From Microbacterium phyllosphaerae (GTDB lineage Bacteria; Actinomycetota; Actinomycetes; Actinomycetales; Microbacteriaceae): 64,000 nt of DNA. The notes below the pieces were generated by a model. The model searched no databases, was not told where the DNA came from, and saw only the letters and a list, made by a program, of their open reading frames with translations. How positions within the stretch are numbered: the stretch's first letter is position 1; every line of letters starts with the position of its first letter. The DNA lies in contig NZ_JAGIOA010000001.1 of assembly GCF_017876435.1 (NCBI RefSeq), forward strand, positions 1,240,001 to 1,304,000. Direction: 5' to 3'. Position numbers and translations under genes: made by a program. Positions 9,280-18,430 of this stretch are shown here, piece by piece.

Positions 9280-10184
9280 GGCTGTTCCTTGTTCTCGGGA
9301 GAAGTGGCGAGGATGCGGGCGGCGAAGCGGTCGATCGATGCTGTCGCCCCCGCGTGTTCCGGTCGGTTGAGGTGGCCGTGGCGGGTGCCGGGCTCGGTCG
9401 AGATGTCGAGATCGACACCGGCGGCTGTCAGCGAGGCGCCGAAGGCCTCACCCGAGACGCGCAGCTCGTCGACCTCGTCGTTGATCATGATCGTGGCGGG
9501 GAAGCGTGAGAGCTCTTCGACCGATGCGGTGCCGGACACCGCGTAGACCTCGGCGTCGTCGACAGAGCCGCCGAGGTAGTTCTCGTACATGACGCGAACC
9601 GGGTCGGGGCCGAACGTGTCCGCCTCCGGATCCGCGTCGAGCGCCGCGCGCAGCGCAGCATCCGGTGTTCCCTGCACGGCGTGCAGCGTCGGATACGCGA
9701 GCACCGCGAGAGCGGGGACGGGTCCGGAACCGTGGCTGAGGCGGAGCGCCGCACCGGTCGCGAGGTTGCCGCCCGCGCTCGCTCCGCCGATCGACCACGG
9801 ACCGTCTGCGAGATCGGAGTCGACGGCCCAGCGGAAGGCGGCCTCGACTTCGTCGGAGGCGACGGGGTAGTGCACGCCGTCGCGCTCGGGGGCTCCGGCG
9901 GCCTCGGCCCAGGCGCGGGGGAACGGTGCGAGGGAATAGTCCACAGACACCACCACGATGCCGCGGTCCGCGAAGCTCCGCGCGACCCAGTCGGCCTCGG
10001 GCATCTCGATCTCGCCGGCGGCGAACCCGCCGCCGTGCACCCAGACGAGTCCAGGACCCGCGGGGTTCTCCGGCGTGTACACGCGCACACGCAGCGGGCC
10101 GTGCGGTCCGTCGAGAACCTGATCGCTCACAGCATCATCCGTTCTGTCGATGGGGCGTCCGGGCGCGGGGATCGGCTCCCGCAC
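9276..10184 (-). CDS. Alpha/beta hydrolase (hormone-sensitive-lipase-like esterase) within the rhamnose operon
   Basis: A 302-residue alpha/beta hydrolase with the HGGGF oxyanion motif (50-54), a nucleophile elbow GASAGG (Ser136) and a late histidine in RHGHLN, as in the HSL esterase family. No signal peptide is visible, so it should act in the cytoplasm. The GTG at 10184 lies 18 nt after the isomerase stop; a second GTG at 10130 (18 codons later) has a better GGATG-type site and may be the real start. Its position between isomerase and aldolase is unusual for rhamnose operons and suggests removal of acyl groups, such as acetyl from imported RG-I sugars. The substrate is not known. Confidence 0.85.
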   Translation of the reverse strand: MREPIPAPGRPIDRTDDAVSDQVLDGPHGPLRVRVYTPENPAGPGLVWVHGGGFAAGEIEMPEADWVARSFADRGIVVVSVDYSLAPFPRAWAEAAGAPERDGVHYPVASDEVEAAFRWAVDSDLADGPWSIGGASAGGNLATGAALRLSHGSGPVPALAVLAYPTLHAVQGTPDAALRAALDADPEADTFGPDPVRVMYENYLGGSVDDAEVYAVSGTASVEELSRFPATIMINDEVDELRVSGEAFGASLTAAGVDLDISTEPGTRHGHLNRPEHAGATASIDRFAARILATSPENKEQP

Positions 10185-10202
10185 CCGAACGGGTCGATGC
10201 GC

Positions 10203-11369
10203 TCAGGCGCCCCAGCCGGCCTGGACGCCGCCGACGCGCTCGGCGGCGATCTTCTGCTGGTAGCCCGACTCGGCGTAGGCCGCCATCGGGTCGGCGGCCA
10301 GACCGCGCGACTCGCGCCACTCGGCGAGGGCGGGGCGCACGTCGGTGTAGAACGCGTCCATGAAGACGGCGTTCGCAGCCAGCACGTCGCCGGACTTCTG
10401 CGCCGCGGCCAGGGCGTCGCGGTCGACGATCAGCGCGCGGGCCGTCATCTCCTGCACGTTCAGCACCGAACGGATCTGGCCGGGGATCTTGTCTTCGACG
10501 TTGTGGCACTGATCGAGCATGAACGCCACATCGGGGTTGTTGAGGCCGCCGCCACGGACGACCTCGAACAGGATGCGGAACAGCTGGAACGGGTCGGCTG
10601 CGCCGACGATGAGGTCGTCATCGGCGTAGAAGCGCGAGTTGAAGTCGAACGAGCCGAGCTTGCCGAGGCGCAGCAGCTGCATGACGATGAACTCGATGTT
10701 GGTGCCGGGGGCGTGGTGGCCGGTGTCGAGGCACACCATCGCCTTGTCGCCGAGCGACGAGACCTGGGCGTACGACGTGCCCCAGTCGGGAACATCGGTG
10801 TGGTAGAACGCCGGCTCGAAGAACTTGTACTCCAGCACGAGGCGCTGGTCGTCGCCGAGGCGGGCGTAGATCTGCTGCAGCGACTCCTGCAGGCGGTCCT
10901 GGCGGCCGCGCAGGTCGGCCTGGCCGGGGTAGTTCGAGCCCTCGGCGAGCCAGATCTTCAGGTCGCGGCTGCCCGTGGCATCCATCACGTCGATGCAGGC
11001 GAGGTGGTGGTCGATCGCCTTCTGGCGGATCGCCGCGTCCTCGTGCGTCAGGGCGCCGAACTTGTAGTCGTCGTCCTGGAACGTGTTGGAGTTGACCGTG
11101 CCGAGGGTCACGCCGAGATCCTCAGCGTGCTTGCGCAGATCCGAGAACGAGTCGACGAGATCCCACGGGATGTGCAGGGCGACCGCGGGAGCGAGCGCGG
11201 TGTACTTGTTGACCTGTGCGGCATCCGCGATCTTCTCCCACGGATCGCGCGGGGTGCCCGGCGTGCCGAACACCTTGAAGCGGGTGCCGGAGTTGCCGAA
11301 CGCCCAGCTGGGGAGCTCGATGCCCTGCTGCTCGAGAGCTGCGAGGTTGTCGGACGAGAGGATGCTCAT
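10203..11369 (-). CDS. rhaI: L-rhamnose isomerase (Pseudomonas/Bacillus-type TIM barrel)
   Basis: A 388-residue isomerase interconverting L-rhamnose and L-rhamnulose. It is recognisable as the RhaI group, not the E. coli RhaA group, from stretches such as LKIWLAEGSNYPGQ, VLEYKFFEPAFYHTD and MVCLDTGHHAPGTNIEF, which contribute metal-binding Glu, Asp and His residues. The ATG at 11369 overlaps the mutarotase stop (ATGA), which selects this start over longer in-frame options. Second gene of the operon. Confidence 0.92.
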   Translation of the reverse strand: MSILSSDNLAALEQQGIELPSWAFGNSGTRFKVFGTPGTPRDPWEKIADAAQVNKYTALAPAVALHIPWDLVDSFSDLRKHAEDLGVTLGTVNSNTFQDDDYKFGALTHEDAAIRQKAIDHHLACIDVMDATGSRDLKIWLAEGSNYPGQADLRGRQDRLQESLQQIYARLGDDQRLVLEYKFFEPAFYHTDVPDWGTSYAQVSSLGDKAMVCLDTGHHAPGTNIEFIVMQLLRLGKLGSFDFNSRFYADDDLIVGAADPFQLFRILFEVVRGGGLNNPDVAFMLDQCHNVEDKIPGQIRSVLNVQEMTARALIVDRDALAAAQKSGDVLAANAVFMDAFYTDVRPALAEWRESRGLAADPMAAYAESGYQQKIAAERVGGVQAGWGA

Positions 11370-11758
11370 GAGGCGCTGCCTTCGGTGTCGTTGCGGCTGT
11401 CTGTGTCGGATGCTGTGGAGTCGCCGGCATCGGCGAGCTGGTCTTCGAGGTGGAACACCTCGGTGAGTGTCGTGGCCGCCTGATCGGGGCGGCCGTGGAG
11501 ACCGATGAAGAAGCGGCTCATCTCGGCCTCCCAGCGGGCGGCGACGGGGGATGCGGCGAGGTAGGCCTGTGCGGCGTCGTCGTCGTCGACCTCGTAGTAG
11601 CCGATCAGCGTGCCGCCGTCGGCGAGGAACAGCGAGTAGTTGCGGCGGCCGGCGGCCGCGATCTCGGCCAGCATCTCGGGCCACACGGGCGAGTGACGGG
11701 CGAGGTATTCGTCGAGCAGTTCAGGACGTACCTGCAACTGGAACGCGACGCGGGTCAT
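11366..11758 (-). CDS. rhaM: L-rhamnose mutarotase
   Basis: A 130-residue protein of the RhaM/RhaU dimeric ferredoxin-like family that interconverts alpha and beta L-rhamnose. The N-terminal VAFQLQVRPELLDEYLARH, the following WPEML and the aromatic NYSLFL strand fit the family, whose members are about 100-115 residues; the extra length is a C-terminal tail rich in Thr, Ser and Asp. First gene of the operon, 28 nt downstream of the operator. The tail overlaps the isomerase start by four bases. Confidence 0.9.
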   Translation of the reverse strand: MTRVAFQLQVRPELLDEYLARHSPVWPEMLAEIAAAGRRNYSLFLADGGTLIGYYEVDDDDAAQAYLAASPVAARWEAEMSRFFIGLHGRPDQAATTLTEVFHLEDQLADAGDSTASDTDSRNDTEGSAS

Positions 11759-11785
11759 GATCGTTCTCTCTTCATCGAGTGGTTT

Positions 11786-11837
11786 TGAATCGTTTCATTC
11801 AATGTCTCAACACTAGCATGGCCGGCCGCTCTGTCAA
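11786..11837 (-). promoter_or_regulatory. Promoter and LacI-type operator of the rhamnose catabolic operon
   Basis: On the minus strand a perfect -35 TTGACA (11837-11832) and a -10-like TAGTGT (11815-11810) are separated by 16 bp. The palindrome TGAAACGATTCA (11797-11786) follows 12 bp later, just upstream of the mutarotase start. A 9-bp inverted repeat CATGGCCGG (11817-11825 with 11842-11850) overlaps the promoter and may terminate the upstream lyase gene. Confidence 0.75.
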
Positions 11838-11869
11838 GCGACCGGCCATGTCTCGGATGGAGCCGCGGA

Positions 11870-14800
11870 TCACCGCACCGTCACGGTCACGCTTCTCGAG
11901 GCCGTGGTGCCTGCGGCGTTGGAGAACTCGGCGATGTATGCGTACGTGCCGGGTGCGCGTCCGGTGATCGCTGTCTTCGCGCGCTGCGCCGAGGGGGAGG
12001 CCGCCACCAGTGCCTGCGTGTCGATCAGCACCCCGTTCTCGTAGAGCCGGTACTCGGTGCCGTTCGTGCCCCACCAGAGATCGGTGGTCGCCGTGTAGCT
12101 GCCGTCGCGATCCCAGTTGTCATGGCTGACCACGGGGACCCCGGGGGCTGCGTCCTTCACCTTCACCGTGACGGATGTCGTCGCTGTCGTCCCCTTCGCA
12201 TTGATCAGGTCGCCCGTGTAGACGTAGGTGCCGTTCGCTCTGCCGCTCACCGCGACCGTGGTGAGCTGGGCCTTCGGCGAATCGGCGTCGAGCAGCTTCG
12301 TCGCTATCAGCGTCCCGTTCTCGTAGAGCCGGAACACCGCGCCGTTCACACCGTGCCAGAGGTTCATCGACACGGTGAACTCACCGTCGTGCAGACCGGT
12401 GTCCCAGCCCGAGTCCGTCGACAGCGTGCCTCGGGCGGGCTTCGCCGCAGGGCGTTCGTCGTCGTAGACCAGGATCTGAGCCTCGGCACGGGTGACCAGG
12501 CCGTCGTGGTTGACCGCGTTGACCGTGACGGTGTGCGTTCCGGCGAGGTCGGCCAGATCGATGCTCTGTCCCGGCGCGATGGGTTCGCCGTCGAACGTGA
12601 TGTCGAGTGTGCGCACGCCCGACTCCGGATCCTCGGCGGTCACGTCGACCGTGAACGTCGAGGTGCTGGGGAGCAGGGTGCCGTCCGCCGGCAGCCCCGA
12701 GATGACGGGAGCCGTCTGGTCGACTGCCCCCGACGGGTCACCGGTGACCGCGATGCGCGGAGCCGGCGGCTGTTCCATGCCCTCGCCGAGGAAGAAGCTC
12801 GTCTGCGGCGGCTGGTTGTAGCCGGTGTTCTGCCAGGCGACCGAGAGCCGGTACACGGGGTCGTGCATCAGGGTCCGCAGGCGCAGATCCGTCTCGTCGA
12901 TGGTCGAGTAGACCCGGAGCTCGGTCGAGTCGTCGGAGCGCCAGGCGATCTCCTCCCGCCAGTCGCCGAAGAGGTCCGCCTGCAGGTTCGGCGTCCCCTT
13001 GGTGCTGTTGTTGGAGAGCGCCCCGTCGGCCTCCAGGATGACGTCGCTCGACTCAGTCTCCCAATTCCACTTCGACACGGTCGGCACGCCTGTGGACGTC
13101 TCGGCGTTCCAGTCGTGGTCGACGATCTCCCGCAGCGGGTCTGCGTCGAACCAGGCGAGGAAGTTCGCCGCGGGGATGCGCTCGCCGATGAGCTCACCCG
13201 AGGACGACCGCAGCTGGCCGACGGGGGAGTTCCACGCGGCGTCACCGCCGATCGCCCAGCCTTCGGCGCCCTCATGCCGGGGATCGATGTCGCCGGAGGC
13301 GGCGCGGCCGGTGTCCTTGGACGCGGGAATCGACCACAGCACCTCACCCGTGCGGGCATCGCGCATCGTCGCGCCGGAGTTGCCCGAGGCTTTCATCTCC
13401 TCGTGCGCGGCGAACACCTCGAGGCCGGGGTTCGACGGAACGAGATCCGAGACATGGATCGCGTCGCCGTGACCGAGCCCTGTCGAATACAGGAGCGTGC
13501 CGTCGTCGTCGACCGTGGCTGATCCGTACACGATCTCGTCCTTCTGGTCGCCGTCGACGTCGGCGACCGACAGGTTGTGGTTGCCCATCCCGTAGAAGCC
13601 CTCGTTGCCGGCCTCGTTCGAGTCGAGCACCCAGCGCTGCGTGAGCGTCGTGCCGTCGAAGTCGTACGCGGCCATCACGGCGCGGGTGTAGTACCCACGG
13701 CTGAAGATCGCGCTCGGGTGCTCGCCGTCGAGGTACGCAGTCGCCGCGAGGAACCGGTCGACCCGGTTGCCGTAGGTGTCGCCCCACGATCCGACGTCAC
13801 CTCGGGCCGGCACGTAGTCCACGGTGTCGACCGCAGCCCCCGTCAGGCCGTGGAAGACGGTGAGGTACTCGGGCCCGGTCAGCACGTAGCCCGTGCTGTT
13901 GCGGTGGTCGGCGCTCGCGTTGCCGATGGGCTGTCCCACGCCGTCGATCGTGCCGTCGGCGGTCTTCATGATCACCTCGGCGCGACCGTCGCCGTCGTAG
14001 TCGAACACCTGGAACTGCGTGTAGTGGGCGCCCGCCCGGATGTTCACGCCCAGGTCGATGCGCCACAGGCGCGTGCCGTCGAGACGGTAGGCGTCGAGGT
14101 ACACGTTGCCGGTGTAACCCGACTGCGAGTTGTCCTTCGAGTTCGAGGGGTCCCACTTGACGAGGATCTCGTACTGCCCATCGCCGTCGAGGTCGCCGAC
14201 GCTCGCGTCGTTGGCGCGGTACGAGTACGGCTGTCCGTCCTTCGTGTACGCGTCGGCAGGCTTGTCGAGAGGGATCGAGAGGTGGTCGCCGTCCTGCACT
14301 CCGAACTCGTCCGTCACCGTGACCTCGCGATCGTCGATGAGGCTCGTGACGAAGTACGTCGAGTCGCCCGAGCCGTCGGCGTCGAGGAGGTTGGTCGAGT
14401 CGGTGATCGGCTCGTCCGTGATGCGGGTGCCGTCACGGTAGACATGGAAGGCGATCGCATCCGGGTCGGTGCCGAGCATGCGCCAGCTGACCAGCACGCC
14501 GTCGTCCGTCTGCACTGCCGCGGGGGCACGGTCGAGATACTCGGCCTGCCGCTGCAGCACGGTGGCCGCCTCCGTGCTCAGCTGCGCGGAGTCGGGTCCT
14601 GCACCACCGGCGTTCACCGCGACAGCCGTGTAGTGATACGGGATCGTGGTCAGCACGTCGGTGTCGACGAAGCGGTTCGCGCTGGCGAAGCCGGCGAGTT
14701 CACCGCGCTCCCCCTCGATCTCGGATCGGAAGACCATCGTGTACACGGCGGTGCTCGGCTGCGCCCACGAGATCTCGACCTCGCGCTTCTCGAGCCGGTC

Positions 14801-17800
14801 GACCGCGAGCGCGGTGGGCGCCGACGGCACGTCGACCGCCGAGTCCACCAGCGAGACGTCGACGGATGCCGAGGGCACCGACTCGAGTCCGGTCTGGTCG
14901 ACAGCGGTGACGTGATAGACGTAGTCGAGTCCCAGGCGGGCGCCGGCATCGACGAACGAGGCCGTCGTCGTCTCGCCGACGAGGGTCGACGACCTGTCGA
15001 ACGCCGAGGTGCGGTACACCTTCCAGCTCATCCCCGGCTCGGCCGCCCAGGCGAGGGAGACGGTCGGCGCCGCAGGATCCGCGTCCACGTCCGTCACCTC
15101 GAGCCCCGCCGGGCCCAGCAGGATCGGGGTCACCTCGATGCCGTTGAGGCGTGTTCCTGCGGCGGCACCGTGCACCCGCACCGTGAGCTGACCGTCGGTG
15201 ACGAGCACAGGGCCGCGGACCGATGAATTCACCGAGCCGGAGCCCGCATTGCCCGTTCCGAAGGCCTTGCCCTCGATGTCGAAGTTGGTCCGGGTGGAGC
15301 CGATCCAGTCGCCCGAGTAGGTCTTGACCGAGTAGGTGCCGTTCGGCACGTCGAGGAGGAACTCGCTCGAGTCCCCGGGGAGGATGAAGTCCCGCTCGAG
15401 GTCGCTCGCGCCACCCGCGGTCCCGCGGTCGCGCCCGGCGTTCGCGGCGAGCGGGGTCGCGAACCCGAATCCGGCGTCATCCGTGTACCCGTCGTCGGGG
15501 TTCACCTCGGTGTAGCCCGGCATCACGACACCGCCGGTGAGCTGGAAGTCGAACTTCCACTTCGCCTGCTTGGTCGAGAAGCTCACGGTGTTCGACGCGT
15601 CCGAGACACCCCGGCCGTTCACCGCGAACACGCGATAGCGGTACCCCGTGCCCTCGGCGAGGCCCTGCACGATGGCGCTCGTCTGCGTGGTCGTGGTCAC
15701 CAACGACCAGACCTGCTCGGGGTCGGCGGTGGCCTGGCGTTCGATGCGGTAGATGTCTGAGCCCGAAGACGCATTCCACTGCAGCACGGCACCGGCATTC
15801 GAGATGGAGCCGGCCACGAGATTCGCGGGTGCGGCCGGCACCGCGGCGGGCGGCTCGACGTCGACGACCTTCGCGGCGAGGGGGTCGTCGAGCGCGGCGA
15901 CATCCTGGGCGATCAGACGAGCCATCTGGATCGCACCGTAGTCCTGGAAGTGCGTGTCGTCCTGGGTGCCGGACGGGCGTCCGGGGAAGATGCCCGGATC
16001 GACCCAGAGGAACACCGACTTCGCGGCCTCCGGGCCGATCTCGTCGAGGTAGGCACGGCTCGACGCCGACAGGTCGACGAGCGAGACGCCCTCTTCGTGC
16101 GCGAGCTCGATCATCTTGGCCACGTACTCGGGGAAGCTCACGTTGGCAGCACCCGTCTCGGCATTGAAGCTGCGGCGAGAGACCGGGGTCACGAGCACGG
16201 GGGTGGCGCCGCGCTGGCGGGCCCCCTGCACATAGCTGCGCAGGTACTCCTTGTAGTCGGAGGGAGACGCGTAGCGGTCGTCGACGCCCTGAGTCGCGTC
16301 ATTGTGCCCGAACTGCACGAACAGATAGTCGCCGGGGCGGATTCCGCGCAGGATCTCGTCGAGGCGGCCCTGCGTGATGAAGTTCTTCGACGACCGTCCG
16401 CCGATCGCGTGGTTCGCGAACGCGACGTCATCCGCGAAGAAGCGGTCGATCATCTGACCCCAGCCCGCCTGCGGCGCGAACGTGTCGGTGTACGTCTGCA
16501 CGGTCGAGTCACCGGCGAGGTACACCGTCGGCAGCGCCCCGGGCACCCGGCTCGTCTGGCGCGTGATGGTGAGCGCGTCGAGCGCTGCCGCCGAGCCGCC
16601 GACCTGCAGGGTCAGACGCCCGTCGATGAGAGCGATCGGAAAGGCCATCTCGAGATACTCACCTGCGGGCTTGGCCGTGGTCTGCACTTTGGCGATGCCC
16701 TCCGCGGTGATCGCGATCTCGCTCGCCGCGCTGCGGTCGCCCGCGATGACGGTGACGAGGTAGTCGCCCGCCCCGAGCTGCACCTCGAAGGTGCCTCCCT
16801 GCGCTGCGACGTGGTCTCCCCGCAGCGGGTCGTCGCCGCCACGATCGACATCGGGTTCGGCGGAGGTCGGAGCGGTACTGAAGCCGTATCCCCATTCGTC
16901 GGAGAACCCGACCGTCGAGGTGACGCCGACGGCGCCGTCGGCGAGGGCGCCGGGGCCGAAGTCGAAGACGATCCGGTCGCCGGTGGGCAGGGGCGCCGGC
17001 GCCGCGTAGACCGCGGAGTCGACGGTGACGGATGCATCGGAGGCACCGGCCGCATTGCGTGCGATGACGCGGTACGACCACTTCTCGGACGTGTCGACCG
17101 TGTCGGTGAATGCGGGAGCGGACACCGTGGCGACGGCGGCGAAGGGACCGTCGGCGCCCGCCCTCTCGACGACGTACTCGTCGGCGTTCGGCGTCGCGGT
17201 CCAGGTCAGTGCGACGCTCTCCTTGGTCACCTGCGCGACGGCGAGTCCTTCAGGCGCCGCCGGCGGGGCGAGAGCCGGGATCGCGCCGCTGCGCACCTCG
17301 GCGGTGCGGGCGGACACGAGCCCGTAGGAGTTGACGGCTTCCAGCGCGTAGGCGAAGGAGTCGCCCTCGGCGACTGCGGTGTCGGAGAACGTCGTCGTCT
17401 CGATCTCGGCGATCCGACTGAAGTCGCCGACCGAATCGCCGTCGACATCGGCTCGGAGCACGCGATACGAGGTGGCGCCATCCGCGGGAGCCCAGGAGAG
17501 ATCGACCGTGTTCCAGGCGACCTTGGCCACCGCGAGCTCGGCCGGGACGGCCGGGAGCACCGGGGCGACGACGAGTCCGTTGACGTAGGCCCCGAGGCCG
17601 CTTCCCGTGAAGCCCACGGTCAGCTGGCCGTCCTCGACCTTCGTGCGGAACGTCTCGGTGGCGGAGCCGCCTTTGGAAGAGAGCAGTCGAGTCTGCGCGA
17701 CCCCCTCGAGCGTGAGCGTGGCGTTGGTGCTCGACGCGGTCGCGAGGGCGTCGCCGATCGTCACGGTCACGTCGTACTCGCCGGCGGGCACGCTGTCGAT

Positions 17801-18157
17801 CAGGAAGCCCCACGAGGTCCCCGCGACGAAGTCCTCGGCGACCGGGTCTGCCGGAGTGCGGTTGCCGGTGCGGTCACGGGCGAACAGGGCGACACCGCCG
17901 GGAACCGTCACCCCCCACCCGGATGCGGCGGTGTAGAGCGAGGTCGTGAGCACCGGCTCGTATCCTTCGGCGACCGGGCTCGTGGCCGTGCCGAAGTCGA
18001 AGCGCCAGGCGCCGTCGGCGGCCGGTTCGAGTGCGGCCGACGCCGGGACGGCGGTCATGGTCGCCCCGATCACGGCGGCGATCGTGGCGGCGGCGAACCC
18101 TGCGCGCAGGCGCGAGAACGGACGGGACTTTCGTGCAGAACGGGTGGAATGCTCCAC
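11870..18157 (-). CDS. Secreted multidomain rhamnogalacturonan acetylesterase / rhamnogalacturonan lyase (PL11)
   Basis: A 2095-residue exoenzyme. GTG start at 18157 chosen for AAGGAGGAACC directly upstream. Order: signal peptide (1 to about 43); malectin/CBM-like module (about 47-200); two fibronectin III modules; a second CBM-like module; an SGNH esterase resembling RG acetylesterases (GDST nucleophile near 549, GGRSS, GHND, catalytic DTHF near 735); Fn3; a third CBM-like module; two Fn3; a PL11-type beta-propeller lyase (about 1200-1793, with repeated DGDGQYEI, DYDGDGRAEV and DVDGDQKDEI calcium-loop motifs); and two similar 85-residue C-terminal modules. No sorting signal, so it is released. 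It would deacetylate and cleave the RG-I backbone, feeding the rhamnose pathway alongside. Confidence 0.9.
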   Translation of the reverse strand: MEHSTRSARKSRPFSRLRAGFAAATIAAVIGATMTAVPASAALEPAADGAWRFDFGTATSPVAEGYEPVLTTSLYTAASGWGVTVPGGVALFARDRTGNRTPADPVAEDFVAGTSWGFLIDSVPAGEYDVTVTIGDALATASSTNATLTLEGVAQTRLLSSKGGSATETFRTKVEDGQLTVGFTGSGLGAYVNGLVVAPVLPAVPAELAVAKVAWNTVDLSWAPADGATSYRVLRADVDGDSVGDFSRIAEIETTTFSDTAVAEGDSFAYALEAVNSYGLVSARTAEVRSGAIPALAPPAAPEGLAVAQVTKESVALTWTATPNADEYVVERAGADGPFAAVATVSAPAFTDTVDTSEKWSYRVIARNAAGASDASVTVDSAVYAAPAPLPTGDRIVFDFGPGALADGAVGVTSTVGFSDEWGYGFSTAPTSAEPDVDRGGDDPLRGDHVAAQGGTFEVQLGAGDYLVTVIAGDRSAASEIAITAEGIAKVQTTAKPAGEYLEMAFPIALIDGRLTLQVGGSAAALDALTITRQTSRVPGALPTVYLAGDSTVQTYTDTFAPQAGWGQMIDRFFADDVAFANHAIGGRSSKNFITQGRLDEILRGIRPGDYLFVQFGHNDATQGVDDRYASPSDYKEYLRSYVQGARQRGATPVLVTPVSRRSFNAETGAANVSFPEYVAKMIELAHEEGVSLVDLSASSRAYLDEIGPEAAKSVFLWVDPGIFPGRPSGTQDDTHFQDYGAIQMARLIAQDVAALDDPLAAKVVDVEPPAAVPAAPANLVAGSISNAGAVLQWNASSGSDIYRIERQATADPEQVWSLVTTTTQTSAIVQGLAEGTGYRYRVFAVNGRGVSDASNTVSFSTKQAKWKFDFQLTGGVVMPGYTEVNPDDGYTDDAGFGFATPLAANAGRDRGTAGGASDLERDFILPGDSSEFLLDVPNGTYSVKTYSGDWIGSTRTNFDIEGKAFGTGNAGSGSVNSSVRGPVLVTDGQLTVRVHGAAAGTRLNGIEVTPILLGPAGLEVTDVDADPAAPTVSLAWAAEPGMSWKVYRTSAFDRSSTLVGETTTASFVDAGARLGLDYVYHVTAVDQTGLESVPSASVDVSLVDSAVDVPSAPTALAVDRLEKREVEISWAQPSTAVYTMVFRSEIEGERGELAGFASANRFVDTDVLTTIPYHYTAVAVNAGGAGPDSAQLSTEAATVLQRQAEYLDRAPAAVQTDDGVLVSWRMLGTDPDAIAFHVYRDGTRITDEPITDSTNLLDADGSGDSTYFVTSLIDDREVTVTDEFGVQDGDHLSIPLDKPADAYTKDGQPYSYRANDASVGDLDGDGQYEILVKWDPSNSKDNSQSGYTGNVYLDAYRLDGTRLWRIDLGVNIRAGAHYTQFQVFDYDGDGRAEVIMKTADGTIDGVGQPIGNASADHRNSTGYVLTGPEYLTVFHGLTGAAVDTVDYVPARGDVGSWGDTYGNRVDRFLAATAYLDGEHPSAIFSRGYYTRAVMAAYDFDGTTLTQRWVLDSNEAGNEGFYGMGNHNLSVADVDGDQKDEIVYGSATVDDDGTLLYSTGLGHGDAIHVSDLVPSNPGLEVFAAHEEMKASGNSGATMRDARTGEVLWSIPASKDTGRAASGDIDPRHEGAEGWAIGGDAAWNSPVGQLRSSSGELIGERIPAANFLAWFDADPLREIVDHDWNAETSTGVPTVSKWNWETESSDVILEADGALSNNSTKGTPNLQADLFGDWREEIAWRSDDSTELRVYSTIDETDLRLRTLMHDPVYRLSVAWQNTGYNQPPQTSFFLGEGMEQPPAPRIAVTGDPSGAVDQTAPVISGLPADGTLLPSTSTFTVDVTAEDPESGVRTLDITFDGEPIAPGQSIDLADLAGTHTVTVNAVNHDGLVTRAEAQILVYDDERPAAKPARGTLSTDSGWDTGLHDGEFTVSMNLWHGVNGAVFRLYENGTLIATKLLDADSPKAQLTTVAVSGRANGTYVYTGDLINAKGTTATTSVTVKVKDAAPGVPVVSHDNWDRDGSYTATTDLWWGTNGTEYRLYENGVLIDTQALVAASPSAQRAKTAITGRAPGTYAYIAEFSNAAGTTASRSVTVTVR

Positions 18158-18353
18158 GGTTCCTCCTTGGACATCACTGGCTAAGGGGTACGACTGAGAG
18201 ACCCGCGTCGGTGCGGATATCAAAAGGGGGAGCCGAGGCGAAGAGACCACTGCGTCTCGGCCGATTGATGGATCCGAATTGCCCCGGAAAACGTATTCCC
18301 GAGGGTTGGCACCGATCCTTGCATGCGGCCGGACGCAGTGGCAAGAACTTTCT

Positions 18354-18365
18354 TGAGACGTTTCA
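18354..18365. promoter_or_regulatory. LacI-type operator upstream of the RG lyase gene
   Basis: TGAGACGTTTCA differs by one base from the TGAAWCGWTTCA consensus seen at the rhamnose promoters. It lies about 200 bp upstream of the lyase GTG. The rest of 18158-18430 holds the Shine-Dalgarno and leader but no gene I can support. Confidence 0.5.
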
Positions 18366-18430
18366 GGGCGGCTCTCGGATGGGAGCCCGGAGGCTCGCGC
18401 GGGTGCCGACCGTCCTGCGGGCGGGACGCG

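Noticed and set aside
7285..9546. Open frame of 753 codons on the plus strand over rhaEW
   Set aside because: Antisense shadow of an enzyme with intact motifs; no domain recognised.
15950..18184. Open frame of 744 codons on the plus strand across the lyase gene
   Set aside because: Antisense to clear Fn3, CBM and esterase modules; no ribosome-binding site and Arg/Gly-rich content.
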